A stretch of DNA of 64,000 nucleotides from Microbulbifer taiwanensis. Lineage in GTDB: Bacteria > Pseudomonadota > Gammaproteobacteria > Pseudomonadales > Cellvibrionaceae. The notes beneath the pieces were generated by a model. That model worked only from the letters and a program-made list of their open reading frames with translations. It did not search any database and was not told where the DNA came from. The first letter of the stretch is position 1. Each line of letters begins with the position of its first letter. The stretch covers positions 62,001 through 126,000 of the forward strand of contig NZ_JACZFR010000007.1 of NCBI RefSeq assembly GCF_014904815.1, read 5' to 3'. Position numbers and translations under genes: made by a program. Below, piece by piece: positions 28,121-36,638 of the stretch.

Positions 28121-28867
28121 CTAGGGCCAGAATACCTGAGCCAGCAACAGGATTCCGGAGGCCAGCAGCAGCGCGCGGCAGCAGAGTGCAAACTGCCGTT
28201 CGGAAATCCTTCCCTGTATCTGCCTGCCCAGCCAGACACCCGCCAGGGCTACCGGCAGTAACAACAGCGACATCAGGAACAGGTCCCGGGTCCAGTCACC
28301 GGTCAGTAGGTAGGGGATCACCTTGACCGCATTCATGATGCCGAAAAATATGCCCGCCGTGGCCAGCCAATCCAGCTTGGGCAGCTGTCGCGCTATCAGG
28401 TAGATATTGATCGGCGGCCCGCCGGCGTGAATCAGGGTACTGGTCAGCCCGCTGATGCCACCCCAGAGCCAGGCGGCGCCCTTCATGGCACCGAGTAGTG
28501 GTGCCAGTCGCTGCCAGAGGGCAAAGACAATCGAGAGAATTCCGAGCAGCAGTTTAAGCCAATCCTCCGGCAATCTGCCCAGCAGCAGGCCACCGACGGT
28601 GATACCGGCGACGGCGGCGGGGACGATACTTTTCAACTGCACCCAGTCGGCGTGCCGCCAGTAGTACTGGACCGTCTTGATATCCATCGCCAGCAGCAGT
28701 GGCAGCATCAGGAACACCGCCAGCGGCACCGGCATCACCAGCGCCAGCAGAGGTACCGCCACCACCCCGGCGCCGCCGGCAAATCCGGATTTGGAGATGC
28801 CGGTCAGGGTGACGCCGGCGATTGCCAGTAGCCAGAATAGGGGCGAGAGGACGAGTGTTTCCATCAT
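28121..28867 (-). CDS. TauE/SafE family sulfite exporter-like permease
   Basis: Inner-membrane protein of 248 residues with about eight helices and the family motifs GISKSGFAGGAGVVAVPLLAL near the N-terminus and GGISGLTSTLIHAGGPPINIYL in the middle. TauE/SafE proteins export sulfoacetate, sulfite or other organosulfur anions; the substrate here is not predictable. Its ATG overlaps the pirin stop codon by 4 nt (ATGA), so the two are translationally coupled. Location after a sulfotransferase gene on the opposite strand is suggestive of sulfur metabolism but may be chance. Confidence 0.92.
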   Translation of the reverse strand: MMETLVLSPLFWLLAIAGVTLTGISKSGFAGGAGVVAVPLLALVMPVPLAVFLMLPLLLAMDIKTVQYYWRHADWVQLKSIVPAAVAGITVGGLLLGRLPEDWLKLLLGILSIVFALWQRLAPLLGAMKGAAWLWGGISGLTSTLIHAGGPPINIYLIARQLPKLDWLATAGIFFGIMNAVKVIPYLLTGDWTRDLFLMSLLLLPVALAGVWLGRQIQGRISERQFALCCRALLLASGILLLAQVFWP

Positions 28868-29559
28868 TCGCGCGGCAGATCGAACCAGAGTGCTTCGAGG
28901 CCGTCGGTGCCTGCGGCGATTTCCTGTTCGCGGGTCCGGGTAAATCCAATTCCGTCGCCGGCAGAGAAACGGGTGCTTCCAGCGTCCAGAGAACCTTCGA
29001 TGATATGCAGGTAGCCGGCGCGGCCGCCGGTACCCAGGGTGTATCGCTCCCCGGGCGACAGGCGCAAGCGTGAGAGGCTGGCATCCTGTTGCATGCTCAG
29101 TGAACCATCTCTCCCGTCGGATGTAACCAGCGGTGTCATCTTGTCGCGCTGGGGAATGTTGGCCTGCTCATAGCCGGGCACTATGCCCGTCACATCGGGT
29201 TCTATCCATATCTGTAACAACTTCAGTCGCTCGCTGCGCGATGCGTTGAATTCCGAGTGCTGGATACCGGTGCCGGCACTCATGCGCTGCACCTCACCGG
29301 CGGGCACGACAAAGCGGTTGCCGATGCTGTCGCTGTGTTTGATTTCACCCTCCAGCACGTAGGTGATGATCTCCATATCCCTGTGGCCGTGGGCACCGAA
29401 GCCGGTGCCAGCTTTCACCGTGTCATCGTTGATGACCCGCAGTGCCGAAAAGCCCATATGCGCCGGGTCGTAATAGCGGCCGAATGAGAAGCTGTGGCGG
29501 CTGTGGAGCCAGCCGAGATTGACCTGCCCGCGGCTGTCGGATTTACGGATGTAGTCCAT
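28864..29559 (-). CDS. Pirin family protein (YhhW-like)
   Basis: Bicupin protein of 231 residues. The N-terminal cupin metal site is visible in GFGAHGHRDMEIITYVLEGEIKHSDSIG (two His and a Glu) and the C-terminal cupin follows. YhhW-type pirins dioxygenate quercetin in vitro; physiological role unknown, possibly redox signalling. The ATG of MDYIRKSD has GGAGGA about 9 nt upstream; the open frame extends far upstream but without family sequence. First gene of a two-gene unit with tauE. Confidence 0.93.
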   Translation of the reverse strand: MDYIRKSDSRGQVNLGWLHSRHSFSFGRYYDPAHMGFSALRVINDDTVKAGTGFGAHGHRDMEIITYVLEGEIKHSDSIGNRFVVPAGEVQRMSAGTGIQHSEFNASRSERLKLLQIWIEPDVTGIVPGYEQANIPQRDKMTPLVTSDGRDGSLSMQQDASLSRLRLSPGERYTLGTGGRAGYLHIIEGSLDAGSTRFSAGDGIGFTRTREQEIAAGTDGLEALWFDLPRE

Positions 29560-29742
29560 GTCTCTGATCCTCCACTGGATTGATGGCGGCATCTTAGGTT
29601 CACTGTTCGCGGGAGAAAATCGCATAATTTGCAACGGTTTATTCCATGGAATCGAACATGCCTGGTTGGGGCAGGGAGCGCCAAACCATTGTAGAATCCT
29701 GCGTACTGCTACAAATACGCTGTTAGAAAAAAGAGATGCTGT

Positions 29743-31941
29743 ATGAAAAGAGAATTGCTTCTTCTGCTCGGCTGTACATTTACCGGCATTTGTTCTGCTG
29801 AACAGCTGACTATCGAGAGAATCTTCTCCGATCCCGCGCTGAGCGGCACCTCGCCGCGTGCGCTGGAGTACTCCCCGGACGGCAGTCGTGTGACCTTCCT
29901 GAAGGGGCGCGAGGAGGACTACGACCGCTACGACCTGTGGGAATACAATATCGGCGACGGCAAAAGCCGCGTGCTGGTGAACTCGGATTCCCTGCATAAA
30001 GGGAAGGAAGTACTATCCGACGAGGAAAAAGCGCGGCGCGAGCGTCAGCGCATCTACGGCAGCGGCATCATGGAGTACACCTGGTCGGACGACGGCAGGT
30101 CCCTGCTGTTCCCGCTGGCCGGCGACGTCTACTACTACGACCTCGACAAGAAATCCGCGCGGCGCCTGACCGAAACCGAGGCTTTCGAAACCGATGTGCG
30201 CGTATCGCCGAAGGGCCGCTACGTATCCTTTATCCGTGACCAGGATATTTTTATCGTCGACCTGCAAACCGGCAAGGAGCGCCAGCTAACCAGGGACGGC
30301 GAGGGCCCGATCAAGAACGGCATGGCCGAATTCGTGGCCCAGGAAGAGATGGACCGCATGACCGGTTACTGGTGGTCGCCGGACGATCGCCATATCGCCT
30401 ACCTGCAGGTGGATGAGTCGCCGGTGGATGAAGTGATCCGCAGCGAAATCTATGCCGACCGCATCGACATGATCCAGCAGCGCTATCCGGCTGCCGGTCG
30501 ACCCAATGTGAAAATCAAACTGGGTGTTCTCGATATCGAGTCCGGCAAGACCCGCTGGATAGACCTGGGCAAGGACGAGGATATCTATATTCCGCGGGTG
30601 GACTGGGCGCGGGACAGCCTGCTCAGCTACCAGTGGCAGAATCGCAACCAGCAGAAGCTGGAGCTGCGCCTGTATGACCTGGACAACGGCAAGTCGAAAA
30701 AACTGCTTGCGGAAAGCAGCGATACCTGGATCAACCTGCACGACGACCTGTATTTCCTAGAGGACAGCGAGCGCTTTATCTGGTCCTCAGAGCGCGACGG
30801 CTTCAAACACCTGTATCTGTACGACCTGGGCGGAAAGCCGGTAAGGCAGTTGACCAGCGGTGATTGGGTCATTGACGAACTGGAGGCCGTGGATGAGAAA
30901 AACGGTGTGGTCTATTTTACCGGCCGGAAAGACACCCCGCTGGAGCGCCACCTGTACGCGGCCAAACTGGGTGGCGATGGAGCCGTGCGCAAGATTTCAG
31001 GGCGCGCCGGTATGCACAGCATAGAGTTTGCCGAAGACGGCTCGGGCTATATCGACAAATTCTCCAACGTCAGTACACCGACACAGGTCAGCCTGCACCG
31101 GGCCGACGGCGAACAGGTCACCTGGCTGGAAGCAAACGCGGTCGTCAAAGGCCATCCGCTCTATCCCTACAGCAAAAACTGGGTAGTGCCGGAGTTCGGT
31201 TCCTTCGCGGCGCCGCAGGGCCACACTCTGCATTATCGCCTGTACAAACCGGCGAATTTCGACGAATCGAAAAAATACCCGGTCATGGTCTATCTCTACG
31301 GTGGCCCCCATGCACAACTGGTGACCAACAGCTGGGACAAGGAATTCAACCAGTTTATGGCGCAACAGGGCTATGTGGTGTTCACACTGGACAACCGTGG
31401 TTCCGCCAATCGCGGCACCGCATTTGAAAACCCGATCTTCAAGCGCATGGGCCAGCCGGAAGTGGAAGACCAGGTGGCGGGGGTAAAATTCCTGCGCTCC
31501 CTGCCCTATGTGGATGGCGACAATATCGGTGTCTATGGCCACAGCTACGGCGGCTATATGGCGCTGATGAATATGTTCAAGGCCGGCGATTACTTCAAGG
31601 CGGGGGTTTCCGGTGCACCGGTTACCGACTGGGCCCTGTACGACACCCACTACACAGAGCGCTATATGGGCAACCCCAACGGCGACGGCGAGGCCTATGA
31701 GGCCTCTTCGGTATTCCCCTATGCGGAGGGGCTCGAGGGCGCACTGCTGATCTATCACGGTATGGCGGACGACAATGTGCTGTTTACCAACACCACCAGG
31801 CTGATCAAGGAAATGCAGGACAAGGGACTGCAGTTCGAGCTGATGACCTACCCGGGCAAGAAGCACAGCCTGCGCGGCAAGCAGACCCGCATCCACATGT
31901 ACACCATGATCGAGGAGTTCTTTGACCGGCACCTGAAGTAG
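29743..31941 (+). CDS. S9 family peptidase (dipeptidyl peptidase IV-like)
   Basis: Exported prolyl oligopeptidase-family enzyme of 732 residues. A signal peptide (KRELLLLLGCTFTGICSA) precedes an eight-bladed beta-propeller (30-490) and an alpha/beta hydrolase domain. Catalytic Ser601 sits in GHSYGGYM, Asp676 in YHGMADDN, His708 in GKKHSL. The double-Glu motif expected for DPP-IV is seen at AEFVAQEEMDRMTGYWWSPD near residue 200, supporting dipeptidyl release from X-Pro/X-Ala N-termini. It ends before a strong terminator. Confidence 0.93.
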   Translation: MKRELLLLLGCTFTGICSAEQLTIERIFSDPALSGTSPRALEYSPDGSRVTFLKGREEDYDRYDLWEYNIGDGKSRVLVNSDSLHKGKEVLSDEEKARRERQRIYGSGIMEYTWSDDGRSLLFPLAGDVYYYDLDKKSARRLTETEAFETDVRVSPKGRYVSFIRDQDIFIVDLQTGKERQLTRDGEGPIKNGMAEFVAQEEMDRMTGYWWSPDDRHIAYLQVDESPVDEVIRSEIYADRIDMIQQRYPAAGRPNVKIKLGVLDIESGKTRWIDLGKDEDIYIPRVDWARDSLLSYQWQNRNQQKLELRLYDLDNGKSKKLLAESSDTWINLHDDLYFLEDSERFIWSSERDGFKHLYLYDLGGKPVRQLTSGDWVIDELEAVDEKNGVVYFTGRKDTPLERHLYAAKLGGDGAVRKISGRAGMHSIEFAEDGSGYIDKFSNVSTPTQVSLHRADGEQVTWLEANAVVKGHPLYPYSKNWVVPEFGSFAAPQGHTLHYRLYKPANFDESKKYPVMVYLYGGPHAQLVTNSWDKEFNQFMAQQGYVVFTLDNRGSANRGTAFENPIFKRMGQPEVEDQVAGVKFLRSLPYVDGDNIGVYGHSYGGYMALMNMFKAGDYFKAGVSGAPVTDWALYDTHYTERYMGNPNGDGEAYEASSVFPYAEGLEGALLIYHGMADDNVLFTNTTRLIKEMQDKGLQFELMTYPGKKHSLRGKQTRIHMYTMIEEFFDRHLK

Positions 31942-31974
31942 CGACAGCGCACTTCGGTGCACTCGAGGCAGGGA

Positions 31975-32007
31975 AGCGCCACCGGACAACCGGTGGCGCT
32001 TTTTTTG
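31975..32007 (+). terminator. Rho-independent terminator after S9 peptidase
   Basis: Stem AGCGCCACCGG with loop ACAA and CCGGTGGCGCT, followed by a T7 run. An 11-bp perfect G/C-rich stem makes it a textbook intrinsic terminator. Confidence 0.95.
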
Positions 32008-32128
32008 TGTTTGGCATTTCGGGGCTGTGGCATTACTGGCCTGACCAATGCAATAATTCTGCCTGACAGGGCGGTACTTGTGCCGCACTGCTGTACAACA
32101 ATAAGTGCGCCGCAAAGAGTTCCTTACA

Positions 32129-33313
32129 ATGAGATTCTGCCGTTTTTTTCTCGCTGTGCTGTTATTTCCGACAGGCGCGGTCTCAGATGCAGAGCCCCCC
32201 AATGAATTGAAGCTGGCGGAGGCGGTGGTCGAATACCGCGAGCTCTCCCGCAAATTACATCAGCAGGACTTGCAGCAAATGGCTGCGGAATTGAAGCGGG
32301 CCGGGTTGGAAGAGACGCTGCCCGCGACCTATACCAAGCGTTTTGGCTTCAATCCTGCGCAGTCGGTGGATTTCTACCGCACTGCAGAGGGAAGGCGCAT
32401 CGCGGATACCGTGCTCAGCTACCAGACGCCCTCCGGTGGCTGGTCCAAGCGCACGGATATGGGAGCGGCGCCGCGCGAGATCGGCCAGGCTTTCGGCGTG
32501 GAGAAAAATTACGTTCCCACTTTTGACAATGGGGCTACCAGCACCCAGTTCTGGGTGATGGCAAAGGCCTACCGGGCCACGGCAGACAGGCGCTACGCGG
32601 AGGCTGCGGAGCGTGCGCTGGACCTGGTACTGCTGGCCCAGTATCCCAGTGGCGGCTGGCCGCAGTCCTTCCCGCTGCGCGGTAAATACCACGACCTGAT
32701 CACCTTCAACGACGATGTGACCAGCGACCTGCTGCGCATTGTCCGCGCTGCAGCGCGGGACGACGAGGGATTGGGTTTTTTACCCGAACCGCAACGCCGG
32801 CGCGCCGCGGACAGCCTGCAGCGCGGGCTGCAGATGCTGGTGGCAAGCCAGGTGATTACCGGTGGTACTGCCACCATCTGGGGTGCCCAGCACGACCCGC
32901 AGTCACTGGCGCCGGCGGCGGCGCGGGCCTTCGAACCCGCGGCACTGGCCACCAGCGAGAGTGCGGACCTGGTGCTGTTTTTGATGGAGCTGGAGCAGCC
33001 AACGGAAGCCATCAAGCTGGCCATTGTGCGCGCGCACGGCTGGTTTGCCGAAAACCAGATCCGCGGTTATCGCTGGGAAAAAGCCGGCGGGGATTATCGC
33101 GAGCTGCTACCGGACAAGAATGCCGGGCCCCTGTGGGCGCGTTTTTATGAAGTCGGCAGTGACAGGCCGGTATTCGGCGATAGAGACGGCAGTGTTTACT
33201 ACGATATCCGCAAGCTGTCGCGAGAGCGGATTCGCGGTTACGGCTGGTACACGGAGCAGCCGCACAAGGTGCTGAAACAATTTGCCCACTGGCGGCAGCG
33301 GCACGGCCTTTGA
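32129..33313 (+). CDS. pelA: Pectate lyase, polysaccharide lyase family 10
   Basis: Secreted endo-pectate lyase (PL10) that cleaves polygalacturonate by beta-elimination. The ATG of MRFCRFFLAVLLFP starts a signal peptide. Family landmarks: LSYQTPSGGWSKRTDM, ATSTQFWVMAKAYRAT, AQYPSGGWPQSFPLRG, YHDLITFNDDVTSDLLRI (catalytic-site Asp cluster) and GTATIWGAQHDP. The C-terminal FYEVGSDRPVFGDRDGSVYYDI is also conserved. No carbohydrate-binding module is attached. It lies after an independent peptidase gene and a terminator, so is probably a monocistronic secreted enzyme. Confidence 0.93.
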   Translation: MRFCRFFLAVLLFPTGAVSDAEPPNELKLAEAVVEYRELSRKLHQQDLQQMAAELKRAGLEETLPATYTKRFGFNPAQSVDFYRTAEGRRIADTVLSYQTPSGGWSKRTDMGAAPREIGQAFGVEKNYVPTFDNGATSTQFWVMAKAYRATADRRYAEAAERALDLVLLAQYPSGGWPQSFPLRGKYHDLITFNDDVTSDLLRIVRAAARDDEGLGFLPEPQRRRAADSLQRGLQMLVASQVITGGTATIWGAQHDPQSLAPAAARAFEPAALATSESADLVLFLMELEQPTEAIKLAIVRAHGWFAENQIRGYRWEKAGGDYRELLPDKNAGPLWARFYEVGSDRPVFGDRDGSVYYDIRKLSRERIRGYGWYTEQPHKVLKQFAHWRQRHGL

Positions 33314-33343
33314 GTTTTTTTGGGATGCCCCATTTGGATGCCC

Positions 33344-33423
33344 CATGTAGGAGCGGCCGGTGGCCGCGATCAATGCCGGGGAGCTGCCAGAGATCGATCG
33401 CGGTCATGGGCCGCTCCTACATG
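33344..33423. repeat. REP-like palindromic repeat, copy 2
   Basis: 80-bp near-palindrome. Outer arms CATGTAGGAGCGGCC and GGCCGCTCCTACATG are perfect, and inner arms TGGCCGCGATC/GATCGCGGTCA mirror each other. Just left, GGATGCCCCAT occurs twice in tandem. It shares key words with the repeat at 1564 and lies between convergent genes, typical for REP elements. Confidence 0.75.
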
Positions 33424-33441
33424 GGTCGAGCCCCTTTTTAT

Positions 33442-35889
33442 TTAATTGCAGGTGAGACTCAATAGCGGACCCTGTCCCGTCTCCCTGGACGTCATATCCA
33501 CGCCGTCGCTGCCGCCCTCGGAAGCGATTACCAGCCCGGTGTTAACCCCGGACAGCCAGCTGTCGACGATGCCGGAAGCCTGCAGGTCTATCTGCCAGTT
33601 GCCGGTGGAAGAAGGAGTGAAGGTCGCGGCCTGGCTGCCGAGAATATTCGAACCGCCGATGCTGTTCCAGGTGGCCGAGTCCTCCTGCCAGTCACTCGCT
33701 GCCCGGTAGACGCCGTAGCTGCTGAAGGAGTAGTTGGTGACATTCAGCTCCAGGGTGGCGTCGTCGATGCCGGAGCAGCTGTCGAGGTCGGCCAGGTCGA
33801 ACTTGATCAGGGTGTACATCTGGCCGTAGGCGGAGTCGCTGCCGTCCGCCAGCAGTCCGTCGCCGTGGTCGTCGAAATTGCTGCTGCCCTGGGACGAGGA
33901 CACGAATGCATCGTCCGACGCCGCCCTGGATAGCGACTGGCCGCCGCCGGAACCCGAACCGGAGGAGCCGCCTGAACTGCTGCTGGAACTGCTGCTGCCG
34001 GAGCCGCAGCTGGTCTGCACCTTGATCACCGGGCCCAGGCCGGTTTCCTTGGAAGTCATATCGACGCCGTTGCTGCCGCCCTCGGAGGCGATCACCAGGC
34101 CGGTGTTGTTGCCGCCGAGCCAGCTGTCGATGATGCCGGAAGCGAGCAGGTCTATCTGTGCTATGCCGGTGGAGGAGGGCACGAAAGTCGCGGCCCGGCT
34201 GCCGAGTACCGAGGCGCCGCCGACGGAATTCCAGCTGGCGGATTCCTCCTGCCAGCCGCTGTCGGCCAGGTAGATACCGTAGGTATTGCCGGATCTGTCG
34301 GTGACATTCAGTTCCAGGGTCGCGGCGCTGTAGCTGGTGCACTCGGCGAGTTCGGACAGGTCGAACCTGATCAGTGTGTAGATCTCGCCGAGAGTCCTGT
34401 CGCTGCCATCCGCCAACAGGCCGTCATCGTGGCCGTCGTAATTGCCGGAACTCTGCCGGGACGATATGAACACATCGTCGGTCGCCACCAGGGAGACCAG
34501 CTCACCCGAACCGCCACCGGAGCTGCTGCCCCCTGAACTGCTGCCGCCGGAGCTGCTGCCACCGGAGCTGCTGCCGATCACGCTGCGGCCCGCCGCGTTG
34601 CGGGTCAGGGTCATGGCCTCGCCGATACCATTCGCGGACCACCAGTTGACATTGGCGGGCAGCAGCAGCGGATCATTCTCGCGCTCTTCGCGGGACAGGG
34701 TGGCCGCAGAACTGTCGAACTGCGCCGTGCGCACTACCAATTCGTCGGCGCTGACCTGGATTACCTTGAACTGCTGGATGCTGGCCAGGTCGATGGTCCA
34801 GGATTTCGGGTCGTTGGCGGAGCGCGCCGGCGCGCCCCAGCTGCCCTCGCCCACATAGATGGTGCCGCCGGCGGTGGTTGCGGCAAAGTTATTGCCGCTC
34901 GGGAGCAGCGCCTCGGTGAGCTTGGTCAGGTGGGTGTCGGACTCCACCACCAGGTTCATCGAGTAGTCGTAAAACGGCTGTGCCCACCAGCCGAACAGGG
35001 TGGGGTTGTCGGACTTGCCGCTGTAGTGGGGAAACATCGGTTTGTGGTACTGGGCGAAGCGCCAGCTGGCGGCGCTGCCGGAAGCGGACAGGTCGCTCTC
35101 CAGCCAGTTGTTCATCGACGAGGCGTAGGCGGACCAGCCGCTGCTCTGGAACTGGCTGTTCAGTGTGTAGACGCGCAGCAGCGGCGATACCTGCACGGCA
35201 CCATAGGTGTCGCTGGGGTTGCAGTTGCCATCGCCATTGAAATCCACACCGAAGACCTGGCACACGGTGGAATAGTTGTCGTCCTCGTGGTTGCCGTGGG
35301 TCGGAATCAGCGGGTAGATGCGCTGGTAGCTGAGGCCGTCTATCTGGTCGCTGGAGTAAGTCAGTGTCCAGTCGTCGAGAAACTCACGCATTTCCGAGGC
35401 GCTGTTGGCATTGGTGAAGTCACCGCCGTGCATCACTGCCAGCGGGCGCACCTTGGCCAGCAGCTGGTTGCCCTGGCGGCGGGTGGTGTGGCCGGTGCGG
35501 GTGTCGCCGCCGGCGATGACCACGAAGGGATCGTTGTTGGCCGGGGCAGTCCTGAACCAGAAGCGCTCACCGCAGCCGTCCTGGTCGCACACGCGGAAGT
35601 AAACCGCAGAGTCCGGACTCAGGTCTTCCAGGCGCACAAAATGGCTGCTGATGGAACCGTCGAAGGTCTCGGTGGCATCCACCTGTGCCGCAGTCCAGCT
35701 GCCCTCATCGGTGGAATAGCCGTAATTGACGTAGGGATTGTTGCTGCTGCCGTCCGGGGAAAAGCCGATCACGGCGCTGCTGGAGCCGTCGCTGTCCCAG
35801 GCCAGGCGGTAGTGTTTGGTGGCCGCGGTGGCGTCGGCCGCGATCAGTACCGCGGGTAATAGGAGTGCACTGCCTAGATATCGTCTCAT
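33442..35889 (-). CDS. Secreted metallophosphoesterase with polyserine linkers and two DNRLRE modules
   Basis: Modular exported protein of 815 residues: signal peptide, a fibronectin-type purple-acid-phosphatase N-domain (23-115), then a calcineurin-type phosphoesterase with metal motifs GGDTRTG (about 126), GGDFTN (155), GNHED (200) and ESDTHLTKL (320). Two polyserine/glycine linkers follow (near 440-465 and 628-650), each leading into a DNRLRE-like module of about 160 residues that is repeated with high similarity. Such linkers are typical of polysaccharide-degrading Cellvibrionales. Likely an extracellular phosphatase that binds a polymer; substrate unknown. GTG or ATG choice is not in doubt. 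Confidence 0.85.
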   Translation of the reverse strand: MRRYLGSALLLPAVLIAADATAATKHYRLAWDSDGSSSAVIGFSPDGSSNNPYVNYGYSTDEGSWTAAQVDATETFDGSISSHFVRLEDLSPDSAVYFRVCDQDGCGERFWFRTAPANNDPFVVIAGGDTRTGHTTRRQGNQLLAKVRPLAVMHGGDFTNANSASEMREFLDDWTLTYSSDQIDGLSYQRIYPLIPTHGNHEDDNYSTVCQVFGVDFNGDGNCNPSDTYGAVQVSPLLRVYTLNSQFQSSGWSAYASSMNNWLESDLSASGSAASWRFAQYHKPMFPHYSGKSDNPTLFGWWAQPFYDYSMNLVVESDTHLTKLTEALLPSGNNFAATTAGGTIYVGEGSWGAPARSANDPKSWTIDLASIQQFKVIQVSADELVVRTAQFDSSAATLSREERENDPLLLPANVNWWSANGIGEAMTLTRNAAGRSVIGSSSGGSSSGGSSSGGSSSGGGSGELVSLVATDDVFISSRQSSGNYDGHDDGLLADGSDRTLGEIYTLIRFDLSELAECTSYSAATLELNVTDRSGNTYGIYLADSGWQEESASWNSVGGASVLGSRAATFVPSSTGIAQIDLLASGIIDSWLGGNNTGLVIASEGGSNGVDMTSKETGLGPVIKVQTSCGSGSSSSSSSSGGSSGSGSGGGQSLSRAASDDAFVSSSQGSSNFDDHGDGLLADGSDSAYGQMYTLIKFDLADLDSCSGIDDATLELNVTNYSFSSYGVYRAASDWQEDSATWNSIGGSNILGSQAATFTPSSTGNWQIDLQASGIVDSWLSGVNTGLVIASEGGSDGVDMTSRETGQGPLLSLTCN

Positions 35890-35996
35890 TGTGGAGACTC
35901 CTTGCGGAAAGGTGAATTTATTGTTGTGCGAATTTGGGCTCGCCGGAGGTGGTCACCCCTCACTTCCGTTGTGCCAGAGAGGAAATCGCGCGGGAA

Positions 35997-36638
35997 TTAT
36001 TGACGGGCCTTGTGACAGGCATTTGAATTATCGGCAACCAGGCGCACAAATGCAGCATTGCGATAGGGAATTGTGACGGCGTCGCCGTTTATAAAGTTAA
36101 TCGCGCGGCTGCCGCGCTTCAAGTATTGGTAAACTCCCTGTAACGGCTGGTTGCCATCGCTGGTCCAGTAGTCCCCGCGTTTTGTTCTGGGGAAATAGTC
36201 GGTATCCACGGCCGGGTGGCCCGGAATCGGGTCGGCAATCACCAGAGACTGCAGTTCGTCTGTCGTCGGCAGGCGCCAGTTTTCCGCTCCGCACAACTTC
36301 TGCCGGTTGGTGTGGCGGATCAGGTCTTCAGTATCACAGCGCGCCTTTTCGAAATAGCAGTCGCCACTGTTGGCAACTCCCTGTTCATACTGGTACCAGG
36401 AATAGGTCCAGTAGCCATCGTGAATGCCCTCGTCATCGGTCTTCACCTCCCACAGCAACTGGGTGCGGTCATCGCACACGCAGGACCAGGGGCCGGACCA
36501 GGCGCTCAGCGCTTTTCCACTTCCGTCTATTTTTGTCAGGTGATGGGGCTGCGGTACCTGTTGCGGGGCTGAGTAGAGGGCAGCCGCGACAAGGATCACA
36601 GCGGGCAGCACAAATACCAACAGTGCGCGGAATTTCAT
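35997..36638 (-). CDS. Lcl C-terminal (DUF1566) domain lipoprotein-like protein
   Basis: 213-residue exported protein with a membrane anchor/signal (MKFRALLVFVLPAVILVAAALYSA) and a DUF1566/Lcl-type domain: TQLLWEVKTDDEGIHD, CGAENWRLPTTDELQSLV, YWTSDGN and AAFVRLV are the recognised landmarks. Five Cys in the mature part may form disulfides. Its ATG overlaps the TGA of the upstream cytochrome fusion gene (ATGA), indicating translational coupling and shared function. Role unknown; it may sit on the periplasmic side of the cytochrome. Confidence 0.82.
   Translation of the reverse strand: MKFRALLVFVLPAVILVAAALYSAPQQVPQPHHLTKIDGSGKALSAWSGPWSCVCDDRTQLLWEVKTDDEGIHDGYWTYSWYQYEQGVANSGDCYFEKARCDTEDLIRHTNRQKLCGAENWRLPTTDELQSLVIADPIPGHPAVDTDYFPRTKRGDYWTSDGNQPLQGVYQYLKRGSRAINFINGDAVTIPYRNAAFVRLVADNSNACHKARQ

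Noticed and set aside
33900-34600. Short tandem repeats that could suggest a CRISPR or minisatellite
   Set aside because: They encode the Ser/Gly linkers of the phosphatase; there are no regular spacers or cas genes.
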